From Burkholderiales bacterium (GTDB lineage Bacteria > Pseudomonadota > Gammaproteobacteria > Burkholderiales > Burkholderiaceae_C), in NCBI GenBank assembly GCA_013044035.1, contig JABEVE010000098.1, positions 1 through 43,608 on the forward strand: DNA of 43,608 nt. The letters run 5' to 3'. Position numbers and translations under genes: made by a program. Shown here piece after piece: positions 7,874 to 18,134 of this stretch (position 1 is its first letter; each line of letters begins with the position of its first letter). Under the pieces are notes generated by a model, which saw only the letters and a program-made list of their open reading frames with translations, searched no databases and had not been told where the DNA came from.

Positions 7874-8252
7874 GAGGCAAGACCCGACAAAGCCCGCCAC
7901 CCGCCCGCCAGGTCAGGTGGGCGCCCTGGCGGAAGATGCGGCCTGGAATTACCTGCAGCGGCAGGGGCTGCAATTGGTGGAGCGCAATTATCGGATGCGT
8001 GGCGGCGAGATCGACGTCATCGCGCGCGATGCCCGGGGCGTGCTGGTGTTCATCGAGGTCCGCGCACGCGCCAGCGCTGCCTTCGGCGGCGCCGCGTCCA
8101 GCGTCGGCGCGCGCAAGCGCGCCCGCATCCTGCTGGCTGCGCGGCATTACCTCATGCGCCTGCCCGCCGAGGTCGCCTGCCGCTTCGACGTCATCGCCAT
8201 CGAGGGCGGAGAGTTGCATTGGATCCGTGACGCCTTCGATGCCGATGGCTGA
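7872..8252 (+). CDS. yraN: UPF0102 family protein YraN (predicted endonuclease fold)
   Basis: A 126-residue UPF0102 protein. The core is RNYRMRGGEIDVIARD followed by VLVFIEVRAR, which matches the PD-(D/E)xK nuclease-like arrangement of the family (acidic residue in GGEID, then E-x-R in place of E-x-K). The helix that follows (ARKRARILLAARHYL) and CRFDVIAIE are also typical. The biological role is not established, although the family is often linked to DNA processing. The start at 7872 follows a GGAGG/GGGAG-rich stretch (7856-7869) and gives the usual family length. It diverges from rsmI with overlapping start codons, and diaA follows 146 bases downstream. Confidence 0.85.
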   Translation: MRQDPTKPATRPPGQVGALAEDAAWNYLQRQGLQLVERNYRMRGGEIDVIARDARGVLVFIEVRARASAAFGGAASSVGARKRARILLAARHYLMRLPAEVACRFDVIAIEGGELHWIRDAFDADG

Positions 8253-8302
8253 GGGCCGAAGGCTGGCCTGTCTGCCGGCCTGAACTGCCGGCGAGTGCGC
8301 CC

Positions 8303-8328
8303 AGCCCCGGCAGGGCGACGCCGGGGCT
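8303..8328. repeat. GC-rich hairpin upstream of diaA
   Basis: AGCCCCGGC (8303-8311) and GCCGGGGCT (8320-8328) form a perfect 9-base stem with an 8-base loop, in the gap between yraN and diaA. There is no T tract, so it may be a REP-like unit or an attenuating hairpin. Confidence 0.6.
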
Positions 8329-8398
8329 TGCATCCACCCCGGTCATCCGGCCCCGGGGAATAATGGAGGCCCTTGCCAATTTTTCCGGTACTCGAACC

Positions 8399-9001
8399 AT
8401 GCTTGAACAACGCATCCAGCAGCAGTTTCACGAAAGCGCAGAACTCAAGCAGCAGGCAGCCGCCCTGATGGCCGGGCCTGTGGCGCAGGCCGTGGCCTGC
8501 ATCGCCAATGCGGTGAGCAACGGCGGGAAGGTGCTGGTGTGCGGCAATGGGGGTTCAGCCGCTGACTCGCAGCATTTCGCCGCGGAACTGGTCGGTCGCT
8601 TCGAGCGTGAGCGCATGGAGCTTGCAGCCATTGCGCTGACCACCGACACGTCCGTGCTCACCGCCCTGGCCAACGACTTCGGCTTCGACCAGGTGTTTTC
8701 GCGCCAGGTGCGCGCCCTGGGACAGCCGGGCGATGTGCTGGTGGCTATTTCCACCAGCGGCAATTCGCCCAGCGTGCTGGAGGCCGTGCGTGCCGCGCAG
8801 GACCGCGACCTGATCGTGGTGGGGCTGAGCGGCAAGGGCGGCGGCCAGTTGACCACGATGCTGCGTGAGCAGGATGTGCACCTGTGCGTGCCGCACGATC
8901 GCACCGCGCGCATCCAGGAAGTGCACCTGCTCATGCTGCACTGCATTTGTGACGGCGTAGACTGGACCTTGATGGGCGACCCGGAGGATTCCAATGACTG
9001 A
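8399..9001 (+). CDS. diaA: SIS-domain protein DiaA/GmhA-like (phosphoheptose isomerase family)
   Basis: A 200-residue SIS-domain protein. CGNGGSAADSQHF (48-60) and the later STSGNSPSVLEAV form the sugar-phosphate-binding loops, and FVER-like ELVGRFERER follows. GmhA makes heptose 7-phosphate for lipopolysaccharide; its paralogue DiaA binds DnaA and stimulates replication initiation. The neighbourhood (yraN upstream, a dual-BON lipoprotein downstream, rsmI nearby) is that of diaA in enterobacteria, so DiaA is the preferred call, but GmhA activity cannot be excluded. The ATG at 8399 gives the family length; an in-frame ATG at 8363 would add 12 unconserved residues. It overlaps the next gene by 8 bases (ATGACTGA). 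Confidence 0.85.
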   Translation: MLEQRIQQQFHESAELKQQAAALMAGPVAQAVACIANAVSNGGKVLVCGNGGSAADSQHFAAELVGRFERERMELAAIALTTDTSVLTALANDFGFDQVFSRQVRALGQPGDVLVAISTSGNSPSVLEAVRAAQDRDLIVVGLSGKGGGQLTTMLREQDVHLCVPHDRTARIQEVHLLMLHCICDGVDWTLMGDPEDSND

Positions 9002-9734
9002 CCGCACGACTTTCCGCTTGATTCCATGGTTCAACGCCGCACGCCGCGATGCGGGCCGCGTCTCTCGCAAGATGCCCTGGTCCCGCGCCGGCCTGGTGCT
9101 CATGGGCGCCCTTGCCGCCACCCAGTTGCAGGGCTGTTTCGTTCTGGGAGCCGCCGCCGTGGGTGGCGCTGCACTGGTGGCGACCGACCGTCGCACCGCC
9201 GGCGCCCAGCTCGAAGACCAGACCATCCAGGTCAAGGCCGCATCGCAGATCAGCAATGCCCTGCGCGGCAATGGCAACGTCAGCGTCAATTGCTACAACC
9301 AGCAGGTGCTGATCACCGGCCAGGTGCCGACCGAGGCCTACAAGCAGCAGGTGCAGCAGATCGTGGCCAACATCCCCAACGTCAAGGCCGTGCTCGACGA
9401 GGTCGTGGTCGGACCCAATTCCACCCTGAGCGAACAGGCTGAAGACACCTTCATCACCTCCAAGGTCCGTGCCTCGTTCATCGACGACAAACAGCTGTAC
9501 TCGCAGGCCTTCAAGATCACGACCTCGGCGCGTGTGGTGTACCTGCAGGGCATCGTCACCCAGGCCGAGGCCGATCAGGCCAGCGCCGTGGCCAGTGCGG
9601 TGTCGGGCGTGAAGAAGGTGGTGACCCTGTTCAACATCATCACGCCGCAGCAACTGCAGGGCATCTACAAGAACACCTCGCAAACCCCGGTCACGCCTCC
9701 CGGCAATCCGCCCACGACTGCGGCAAAGTCCTGA
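8994..9734 (+). CDS. dolP: Dual BON-domain outer-membrane lipoprotein (DolP/YraP-like)
   Basis: A 246-residue predicted lipoprotein with two BON domains. The hydrophobic signal segment ([13 protein letters not shown]) ends in a lipobox, LQGC, with the acylated cysteine near residue 48. The first BON domain (about 72-140) contains [18 protein letters not shown] and the second (about 150-220) [14 protein letters not shown]. DolP supports outer-membrane integrity and binds anionic phospholipid at division sites. The first ATG overlaps diaA and gives a long charged N-terminus; the in-frame ATG at 9072 would leave a more normal signal peptide and is a real alternative. A strong terminator follows. 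The C-terminal tail ([16 protein letters not shown]) is probably disordered. Confidence 0.85.
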   Translation: MTDRTTFRLIPWFNAARRDAGRVSRKMPWSRAGLVLMGALAATQLQGCFVLGAAAVGGAALVATDRRTAGAQLEDQTIQVKAASQISNALRGNGNVSVNCYNQQVLITGQVPTEAYKQQVQQIVANIPNVKAVLDEVVVGPNSTLSEQAEDTFITSKVRASFIDDKQLYSQAFKITTSARVVYLQGIVTQAEADQASAVASAVSGVKKVVTLFNIITPQQLQGIYKNTSQTPVTPPGNPPTTAAKS

Positions 9735-9738
9735 GCAG

Positions 9739-9774
9739 GGCCGCGTGCGTGTGGCGCACGCGGCCGTTTTTTTT
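9739..9774 (+). terminator. Rho-independent terminator after dolP
   Basis: GGCCGCGTGCG (9739-9749) and CGCACGCGGCC (9755-9765) form a perfect 11-base stem with a 5-base loop, followed after one G by eight T residues (9767-9774). It ends the diaA-dolP transcript and separates it from ppa. Confidence 0.92.
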
Positions 9775-9796
9775 CTTCCACCCAGGTGAACTTCCC

Positions 9797-10336
9797 ATGA
9801 GCTTGCTTCACGTTCCCGCAGGCAAGAGCCTGCCCGACGATTTCAACGTGGTCATCGAGATTCCGGCTGGCGCCTCCCCGGTGAAATACGAGGTCGACAA
9901 GGCCAGCGGCGCCCTGTTCGTCGACCGCTTCATGGCGACCGCCATGCACTACCCGTGCAACTACGGCTACATCCCGCAAACCCTGTCGGAAGACGGCGAC
10001 CCGGTGGATGTGCTGGTGGTCACCCCGATTCCCCTGGTGCACGGCTGTGTGGTGCGTTGCCGCCCCGTGGGCATGCTGAAGATGACCGACGAGGCCGGCC
10101 CCGACGCCAAGCTCATCGCCGTGCCGGTTGAAAAGCTGCTGCCCATGTACCGCAACATCCACAAACCCGAGGACCTGGCGCCGGAACTGCTCCGGCAGGT
10201 CGAGCATTTCTTCAACCACTACAAGGATCTCGAAACCGGCAAGTGGGTGAAGACCGAGGGCTGGGCCGGCGTCGAGGCGGCCCGCGCCGAAATCAGCGCC
10301 AGCGCCCAGCGCTACGGCCAACACGCCAAGGGCTGA
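9797..10336 (+). CDS. ppa: Inorganic pyrophosphatase (family I)
   Basis: A 179-residue family I pyrophosphatase that hydrolyses PPi to drive biosynthetic reactions in the cytoplasm. The Mg-binding active-site motif is DGDPVDVLV (about residues 70-78). Other conserved parts are [30 protein letters not shown] and [15 protein letters not shown]. The length is normal. The ATG at 9797 follows an AGGTGA ribosome binding site. The gene lies 22 bases after the dolP terminator, so it needs its own promoter within or before the hairpin; I could not identify a convincing one. Confidence 0.95.
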   Translation: MSLLHVPAGKSLPDDFNVVIEIPAGASPVKYEVDKASGALFVDRFMATAMHYPCNYGYIPQTLSEDGDPVDVLVVTPIPLVHGCVVRCRPVGMLKMTDEAGPDAKLIAVPVEKLLPMYRNIHKPEDLAPELLRQVEHFFNHYKDLETGKWVKTEGWAGVEAARAEISASAQRYGQHAKG

Positions 10337-10525
10337 GGCCTTGTGCCTGCCGTGCAACGGAAGCACGACGGGCGCTTGACGTGCGCCCGCAAGCCGATCG
10401 CAGGGATCAGGGCGTGAGCACCGTCCAGGCCGCGAACCGCGCCACGATGCCGCTGCTCGCGGCCGGAGCCTGGATAACGCGCCGGCTTCGCCCGCCCGCT
10501 TTCCACGCGTTCTGAGACTCCGTTC

Positions 10526-11146
10526 ATGCCGCAAGCCGATCCACCTGAGCAAGCCGCTGAACTGCTGCGCTACTGGTTTGGCGAGGCGGCGCACGACGTC
10601 CAGGCGACCTGGGTGTCACGCCACGCGTTGTGGTTCGGCAAGGATGCCGCACTGGATGCCGAGATCCGCGTCCGTTTCGGTGCCCTGCAGGTGCTGGCGG
10701 CCGCGGGTGCACTCGCGAACTGGGCCCGCTCCCCGCGCGGTGCCCTCGCGCTGATCCTGCTGCTGGACCAATGCCCGCGCAACCTGTTTCGCGCCTCGCC
10801 ACAGGCCTTCGCCACGGACGCGCAAGCCCTGCACCAGGCCCGGGCGATGGTGGACGCCGGGGACGATGCACGCCTGTGGCCCATCGAGCGCGTGTTCGTG
10901 TATCTGCCGCTCGAGCATGCCGAGGAGCTTGCGGCGCAGGAACAGTCGGTGGCCTTGTTCACCGCGCTGCGCGACACCGCGCCGCAAGCCGACCGCGCGC
11001 GGTTCGAAGACTTTCTCGATTTCGCCCAACGCCACCACGCCATCGTGGCCCGGTTCGGCCGTTTTCCGCATCGCAACGCCATCCTCGGCCGTGCCAGCAG
11101 CGCGGAAGAACGCGCCTTTCTGCAACAGCCGGGTTCAGGGTTCTGA
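10526..11146 (+). CDS. DUF924 family protein
   Basis: A 206-residue DUF924 protein. Family hallmarks are YWFG near the start, LLLDQCPRNLFR (about residues 75-86), a helical middle section, and RFGRFPHRNAILGR near the C-terminus. The fold is all-helical and TPR-like; no biochemical role is established. It is probably monocistronic. The ppa gene ends about 190 bases upstream. That gap holds an imperfect hairpin (about 10347-10375) and a short GGGCGC/GCGCCC stem but no gene. The thiC riboswitch follows downstream. The start is the ATG at 10526, eight residues before the conserved AAELLRYWFG. Confidence 0.85.
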   Translation: MPQADPPEQAAELLRYWFGEAAHDVQATWVSRHALWFGKDAALDAEIRVRFGALQVLAAAGALANWARSPRGALALILLLDQCPRNLFRASPQAFATDAQALHQARAMVDAGDDARLWPIERVFVYLPLEHAEELAAQEQSVALFTALRDTAPQADRARFEDFLDFAQRHHAIVARFGRFPHRNAILGRASSAEERAFLQQPGSGF

Positions 11147-11208
11147 CCCGAGGGGTGCCAACCCGCGAGAGTGGCGCGGTCGTTGTGCAGAGCCTGCCCG
11201 GCGCGGCC

Positions 11209-11214
11209 TATACT
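11209..11214 (+). promoter_or_regulatory. Candidate -10 element for the thiamine operon
   Basis: TATACT lies a few bases before the predicted start of the TPP riboswitch, where transcription should begin. A weak -35-like TTGTGC sits at 11183-11188 with a long 20-base spacing, so only the -10 is convincing. Confidence 0.45.
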
Positions 11215-11224
11215 TGACGAAGCT

Positions 11225-14751
<3,527 letters not shown>

Positions 14752-14775
14752 CGCGCAAGCCTGCGGCTCTTCGCC

Positions 14776-15054
14776 ATGTCCCGCAACGCCAACCTCACCA
14801 CCCCTGCACCGGCACGCAGCGCCACGGCCGCGCCAACCGGCGACGCCCGGCGCAACATCCGGTTCAACGGCGAGGCCATGCAAACCGCCGCCCCCACGCT
14901 GCAAGCCCTGCTCGACGCCCGTGGCCTCGACCCAACCCGCCAGGCTTTCGTCTGCGCAGTCAATGGCACCTTCGTGCCGCGCACGCGCTGGGCCGGGCAG
15001 GTTCTGGCGGCGGATGATTGCGTCGACATCATCACCCCGGTCGTGGGCGGTTGA
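14776..15054 (+). CDS. thiS: Sulfur carrier protein ThiS
   Basis: A 92-residue ubiquitin-like carrier that ends in the required Gly-Gly (ITPVVGG). Adenylation and thiocarboxylation of this end by ThiF/MoeB-type enzymes supplies sulfur to ThiG. The ThiS core starts at IRFNGEAMQ (about residue 28) with [12 protein letters not shown] and AVNGTFVPR; the usual length is about 66. The first 26 residues are an Ala/Thr/Pro-rich extension with no family counterpart. No ATG start closer to the core fits, because the internal ATG at 14878 would remove the first strand. It lies 24 bases after thiO and 17 before thiG. No thiF is present in the window. Confidence 0.93.
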   Translation: MSRNANLTTPAPARSATAAPTGDARRNIRFNGEAMQTAAPTLQALLDARGLDPTRQAFVCAVNGTFVPRTRWAGQVLAADDCVDIITPVVGG

Positions 15055-15071
15055 ATCCGGAGCCAGCCGTC

Positions 15072-16055
15072 ATGGAAACCGACATCACCGCGCCGATCGA
15101 CGTCACCGCGTCGCACCCCCCCTGGCCCACGCCAGGTCGGGCGGGGGTTGCCGAAACGGCCACCCGCAGTGTTCTCCCACCTGCCGCACCCGAGGAATGC
15201 CGGGAGCGGCAGGTGGGCGCGCCCAAGGCCCAAGCCCTGTACGCACTCCCCGCCGACTCCTGGCAGATCGCCGGTGTCACGCTGCAGTCGCGCTTGCTGC
15301 TTGGCACCGCGCATTACCCCAGCCCACAGACCCTGGCCGACGCGGCGGCGGCCGGTGGCGCTCAGGTTTTCACCGTCGGCCTGCGTCGGCTGCAGCCTGA
15401 AAGCGGCGGCGGCCAGGCCTTCTGGCAGCGCATTGCCGCGCTCGGCGGCCATGTGTTGCCCAACACCGCAGGCTGCCACGACGCCGAGCAGGCGGTGAAT
15501 CTGGCGCGCATGGCGCGCGAACTGTTCGGCACGCACTGGATCAAGCTCGAAGTGGTGGGCGACGACTACACCTTGCAGCCCGACCCCTTTGGCACCCTGC
15601 AGGCCGCCGAAACGCTGGTGCGCGAAGGCTTCGCCGTGTTCGCCTACACCACCGACGACCTCGTGCTCGCCCGCCGCCTGCATGAGGCCGGCGTGGCCGC
15701 CGTCATGCCCTGGGCGGCACCCATCGGCTCCGGCCGCGGGCCACAGAACCTGCACGCCCTGCGCACCCTGCGCGAGCGCCTGCCCGACGCCGTCCTCATC
15801 GTCGACGCCGGTCTCGGCAGGCCCTCGCACGCCGCGCAGGTCATGGAGCTGGGTTTCGACGCCGTGCTGCTCAACACCGCCGTGGCCGAAGCCGCCGACC
15901 CGGTGCGCATGGCTGCCGCCTTCGCCCATGCGGTGCAGGCAGGCCGCCTCGGCCACCTCGCCGGCGCCATGGCCGAGCGCGACACGGCGCATGCCTCCAC
16001 ACCCACAGTGGGCATGCCGTTCTGGCATGAGCCCGGGGCGAAGCCATCCAGCTGA
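15072..16055 (+). CDS. thiG: Thiazole synthase ThiG
   Basis: A 327-residue TIM-barrel enzyme that builds the thiazole phosphate from deoxyxylulose 5-phosphate, iminoglycine and ThiS-thiocarboxylate. The Schiff-base lysine is K158 in [10 protein letters not shown]. Other conserved parts are [45 protein letters not shown] and [19 protein letters not shown]. The family is usually about 255-270 residues. The surplus is mainly an N-terminal stretch of about 55 residues encoded by palindromic DNA (15121-15217). An in-frame GTG at 15213, inside the right arm of the hairpin, would give a more normal length and is a plausible true start. Confidence 0.95.
   Translation: METDITAPIDVTASHPPWPTPGRAGVAETATRSVLPPAAPEECRERQVGAPKAQALYALPADSWQIAGVTLQSRLLLGTAHYPSPQTLADAAAAGGAQVFTVGLRRLQPESGGGQAFWQRIAALGGHVLPNTAGCHDAEQAVNLARMARELFGTHWIKLEVVGDDYTLQPDPFGTLQAAETLVREGFAVFAYTTDDLVLARRLHEAGVAAVMPWAAPIGSGRGPQNLHALRTLRERLPDAVLIVDAGLGRPSHAAQVMELGFDAVLLNTAVAEAADPVRMAAAFAHAVQAGRLGHLAGAMAERDTAHASTPTVGMPFWHEPGAKPSS
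15121..15217. repeat. Two palindromes in the 5' part of thiG
   Basis: CCTGGC (15121-15126) and GCCAGG (15131-15136) form a small hairpin. Downstream, CCCACCTGCCGC (15176-15187) and GCGGCAGGTGGG (15206-15217) form a perfect 12-base stem with an 18-base loop. Both are inside the annotated reading frame and encode the atypical N-terminal extension of ThiG. Confidence 0.8.
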
Positions 16056-16187
16056 TTCAGGGGGTGAACCGCATGGGCCACATGACGCCAGGCGAGATCA
16101 CCCAAAGCACCCCGCACCCTTGGCTATGCTTGCGCTGAAACCCGTCGCGATTCCTGCCTGCCGCCAAGCGGTCATCTCCATTCACCC

Positions 16188-18044
16188 ATGCCTCGCCTCG
16201 ACGCCACCGGATTCCTGCTCACCATTGCCGGCCACGATCCCACCGGGGGCGCGGGGCTGACGACCGATCTGGCCGCCTGGCAGGCCATCGGCTGGAAAGG
16301 CGCCAGTGTGTGCACCGCACTCACCGTGCAGAACGCGCAGGGTGTGCAGCAGGTGTTGCCCACACCCCCCGCCGTGGTGCGCACCGCGCTGCAGGCACTG
16401 TGTGTCGAGGCCGATCCGGTGGCGGTGAAAGTGGGCATGCTGGGCGATGCCGCCGTGGCCGCCGAGGTGACCGCGTTCTGCGCCGACTACGACGCCGGCG
16501 CGGTGGTCTGGGATCCGGTTCTGGCCGCCAGCGCGGGCGGTGTGCCGCTGCTGGCCGCGGGCGCTGCAGTGCTGCGCGAGATGGCCGAGACGGCCACCGT
16601 CATCACGCCCAACCGGGTCGAGGCCGCGGCATTGCTCGGCCTGCCCGCGTGGACCGACACCGGCCCCATTCCCGCCGCATGGCTGGAGGCGCTGCGCACC
16701 GCCTGGCTGCGCGGCGGCCGCACCCAGGCGGTGGTGCTCAAGGGCGGACATGCGCAGGGGCCGGTCAGTGTGGATTGGCTCATCACCCGCGACAGCGCGC
16801 AGGCCTTCGTCGTGCCGCGCCTGCCCCATGGCGCGCATGGCACCGGCTGCCTGTTCGCCGCCAGCCTCGCCGCCATGCTGCCCTGGGGCTGGAGCGTGGT
16901 GGACGCAGTGGTGGAGGCCCAGTGGCGCACGCACGCCGGCATCGCCCAGGCCTGGCAACTGGCGGGAGGGCGCGCCATGGTGAACGCCAACGCCGTGCTC
17001 GACAGTCACAGCTTCCCGTCGCGACCCTTGTGGCCGGGCGATGTGCCCATCCCCGCCATGACCTCCATCGCCTCGGTGGCCGGTTCGGAGCCAGACTCGG
17101 CGGTGACCCCGCCGCCAAGTCTGGCCGCATCCGCCGTCGCCGGCATGGCCGCATCTGGCGGTGCGACCCATGCCGCGCCCCCTGGCATGCAGCAGGGCGC
17201 GCGGGGCCTTGCGACCGGCTGGCATGAGCCGCTCCCCGGGCTTGTTGCGCGCCCCCCGTCTCAAGCGACGTCCGTCCCCGCCACGCCACCGCCCGGTACG
17301 ACGTTGCCACAGGCCGCATCCAGCCTCGCCCAGGCCGGTGCCAGCCTCGCGGACGTCAGCCAGTTGGTCGGTGCGGGCCTGGAGGCGGAGCCCGTCGCCT
17401 TTGCCGCGCTCAGTGCCCCAGCAGGGTTTTACCCGGTGGTGCCCGATGCCGACTGGGCGCTGCGCCTGCTGGACTGGGGCGTGCGCACCTTGCAACTGCG
17501 CATCAAGAACTTGCGTGGCGCGCCGCTGGCCGCAGCCATTGCCCGTGTCAGCCAGGCTGCGGCGCAGGCCGGGGCACAACTGTTCATCAACGACCATTGG
17601 CGCGAGGCCATCGACGCCGGCGCCTTTGGGGTGCACCTCGGTCAGGAAGACCTGCACGGCGCCGATTTCGCCGCGCTGCGCGCTGCCGGCATGCGCCTCG
17701 GTGTCAGCACCCACGCTCCGGGCGAACTGGCACGCGCCCATGCCCTGCGGCCCAGCTACATCGCGCTCGGCCCGGTCTATCCCACCACGCTCAAGGTCAT
17801 GCCCTACCAGCCGCTCGGCCTGGAGCGGCTGCGCGAGTGGGCGGCGCGCTGCAAGCCGCGTTACCCCACCGTGGCCATCGGCGGCATCAGTCTGCAGCGC
17901 GCCGCCGCCGTGCTCGGCTGTGGTGTCGACGGTTTCGCCGTGGTCAGCGCCGTGACGCAAGCCGCCAATCCCCAGGCCGCGACCCGCGAGGGCTTGCGCC
18001 TGGCCAAGCAGGCGCTGCAATGCCGTGCCGAATTCAGCGCTTGA
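16188..18044 (+). CDS. thiDE: ThiD-ThiE fusion: HMP(-P) kinase and thiamine phosphate synthase
   Basis: A 618-residue bifunctional enzyme. The ThiD half (about residues 1-285) is a ribokinase-fold kinase for hydroxymethylpyrimidine and its phosphate; it has GHDPTGGAG near the start, VWDPVLAASAG, and the anion-hole and base motif HGAHGTGC. The ThiE half (about 412-618) joins the pyrimidine to the thiazole; it has LQLRIKN, LFINDHW, GVHLGQEDL and ALGPVYPTTLK. Between them lies a linker of about 125 residues rich in Ala, Pro, Ser and Gly. The linker carries an inverted repeat at 17091-17124 and is probably disordered. The gene is 132 bases after thiG on the same strand and completes the local thiamine phosphate pathway apart from ThiF. 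Confidence 0.93.
   Translation: MPRLDATGFLLTIAGHDPTGGAGLTTDLAAWQAIGWKGASVCTALTVQNAQGVQQVLPTPPAVVRTALQALCVEADPVAVKVGMLGDAAVAAEVTAFCADYDAGAVVWDPVLAASAGGVPLLAAGAAVLREMAETATVITPNRVEAAALLGLPAWTDTGPIPAAWLEALRTAWLRGGRTQAVVLKGGHAQGPVSVDWLITRDSAQAFVVPRLPHGAHGTGCLFAASLAAMLPWGWSVVDAVVEAQWRTHAGIAQAWQLAGGRAMVNANAVLDSHSFPSRPLWPGDVPIPAMTSIASVAGSEPDSAVTPPPSLAASAVAGMAASGGATHAAPPGMQQGARGLATGWHEPLPGLVARPPSQATSVPATPPPGTTLPQAASSLAQAGASLADVSQLVGAGLEAEPVAFAALSAPAGFYPVVPDADWALRLLDWGVRTLQLRIKNLRGAPLAAAIARVSQAAAQAGAQLFINDHWREAIDAGAFGVHLGQEDLHGADFAALRAAGMRLGVSTHAPGELARAHALRPSYIALGPVYPTTLKVMPYQPLGLERLREWAARCKPRYPTVAIGGISLQRAAAVLGCGVDGFAVVSAVTQAANPQAATREGLRLAKQALQCRAEFSA
17091..17124. repeat. Inverted repeat in the ThiD-ThiE linker
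   Basis: CCAGACTCGGCGG (17091-17103) and CCGCCAAGTCTGG (17112-17124) are complementary at 12 of 13 positions with an 8-base loop. The repeat lies wholly within the low-complexity linker of thiDE. Confidence 0.7.
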
Positions 18045-18134
18045 GCGCCCCAGGGGCGGCACACCGTCCCGGCCCCCGCTGTTGACCGCGGCGCCGCCTT
18101 TCGCACCCCCTCACCGTTGTCCGTGTTCGCCCCC

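Noticed and set aside
9739-9774. An ORF start for ppa at 9749
   Set aside because: That start would lie inside the terminator stem; the ATG at 9797 has a proper ribosome binding site and matches the family start.
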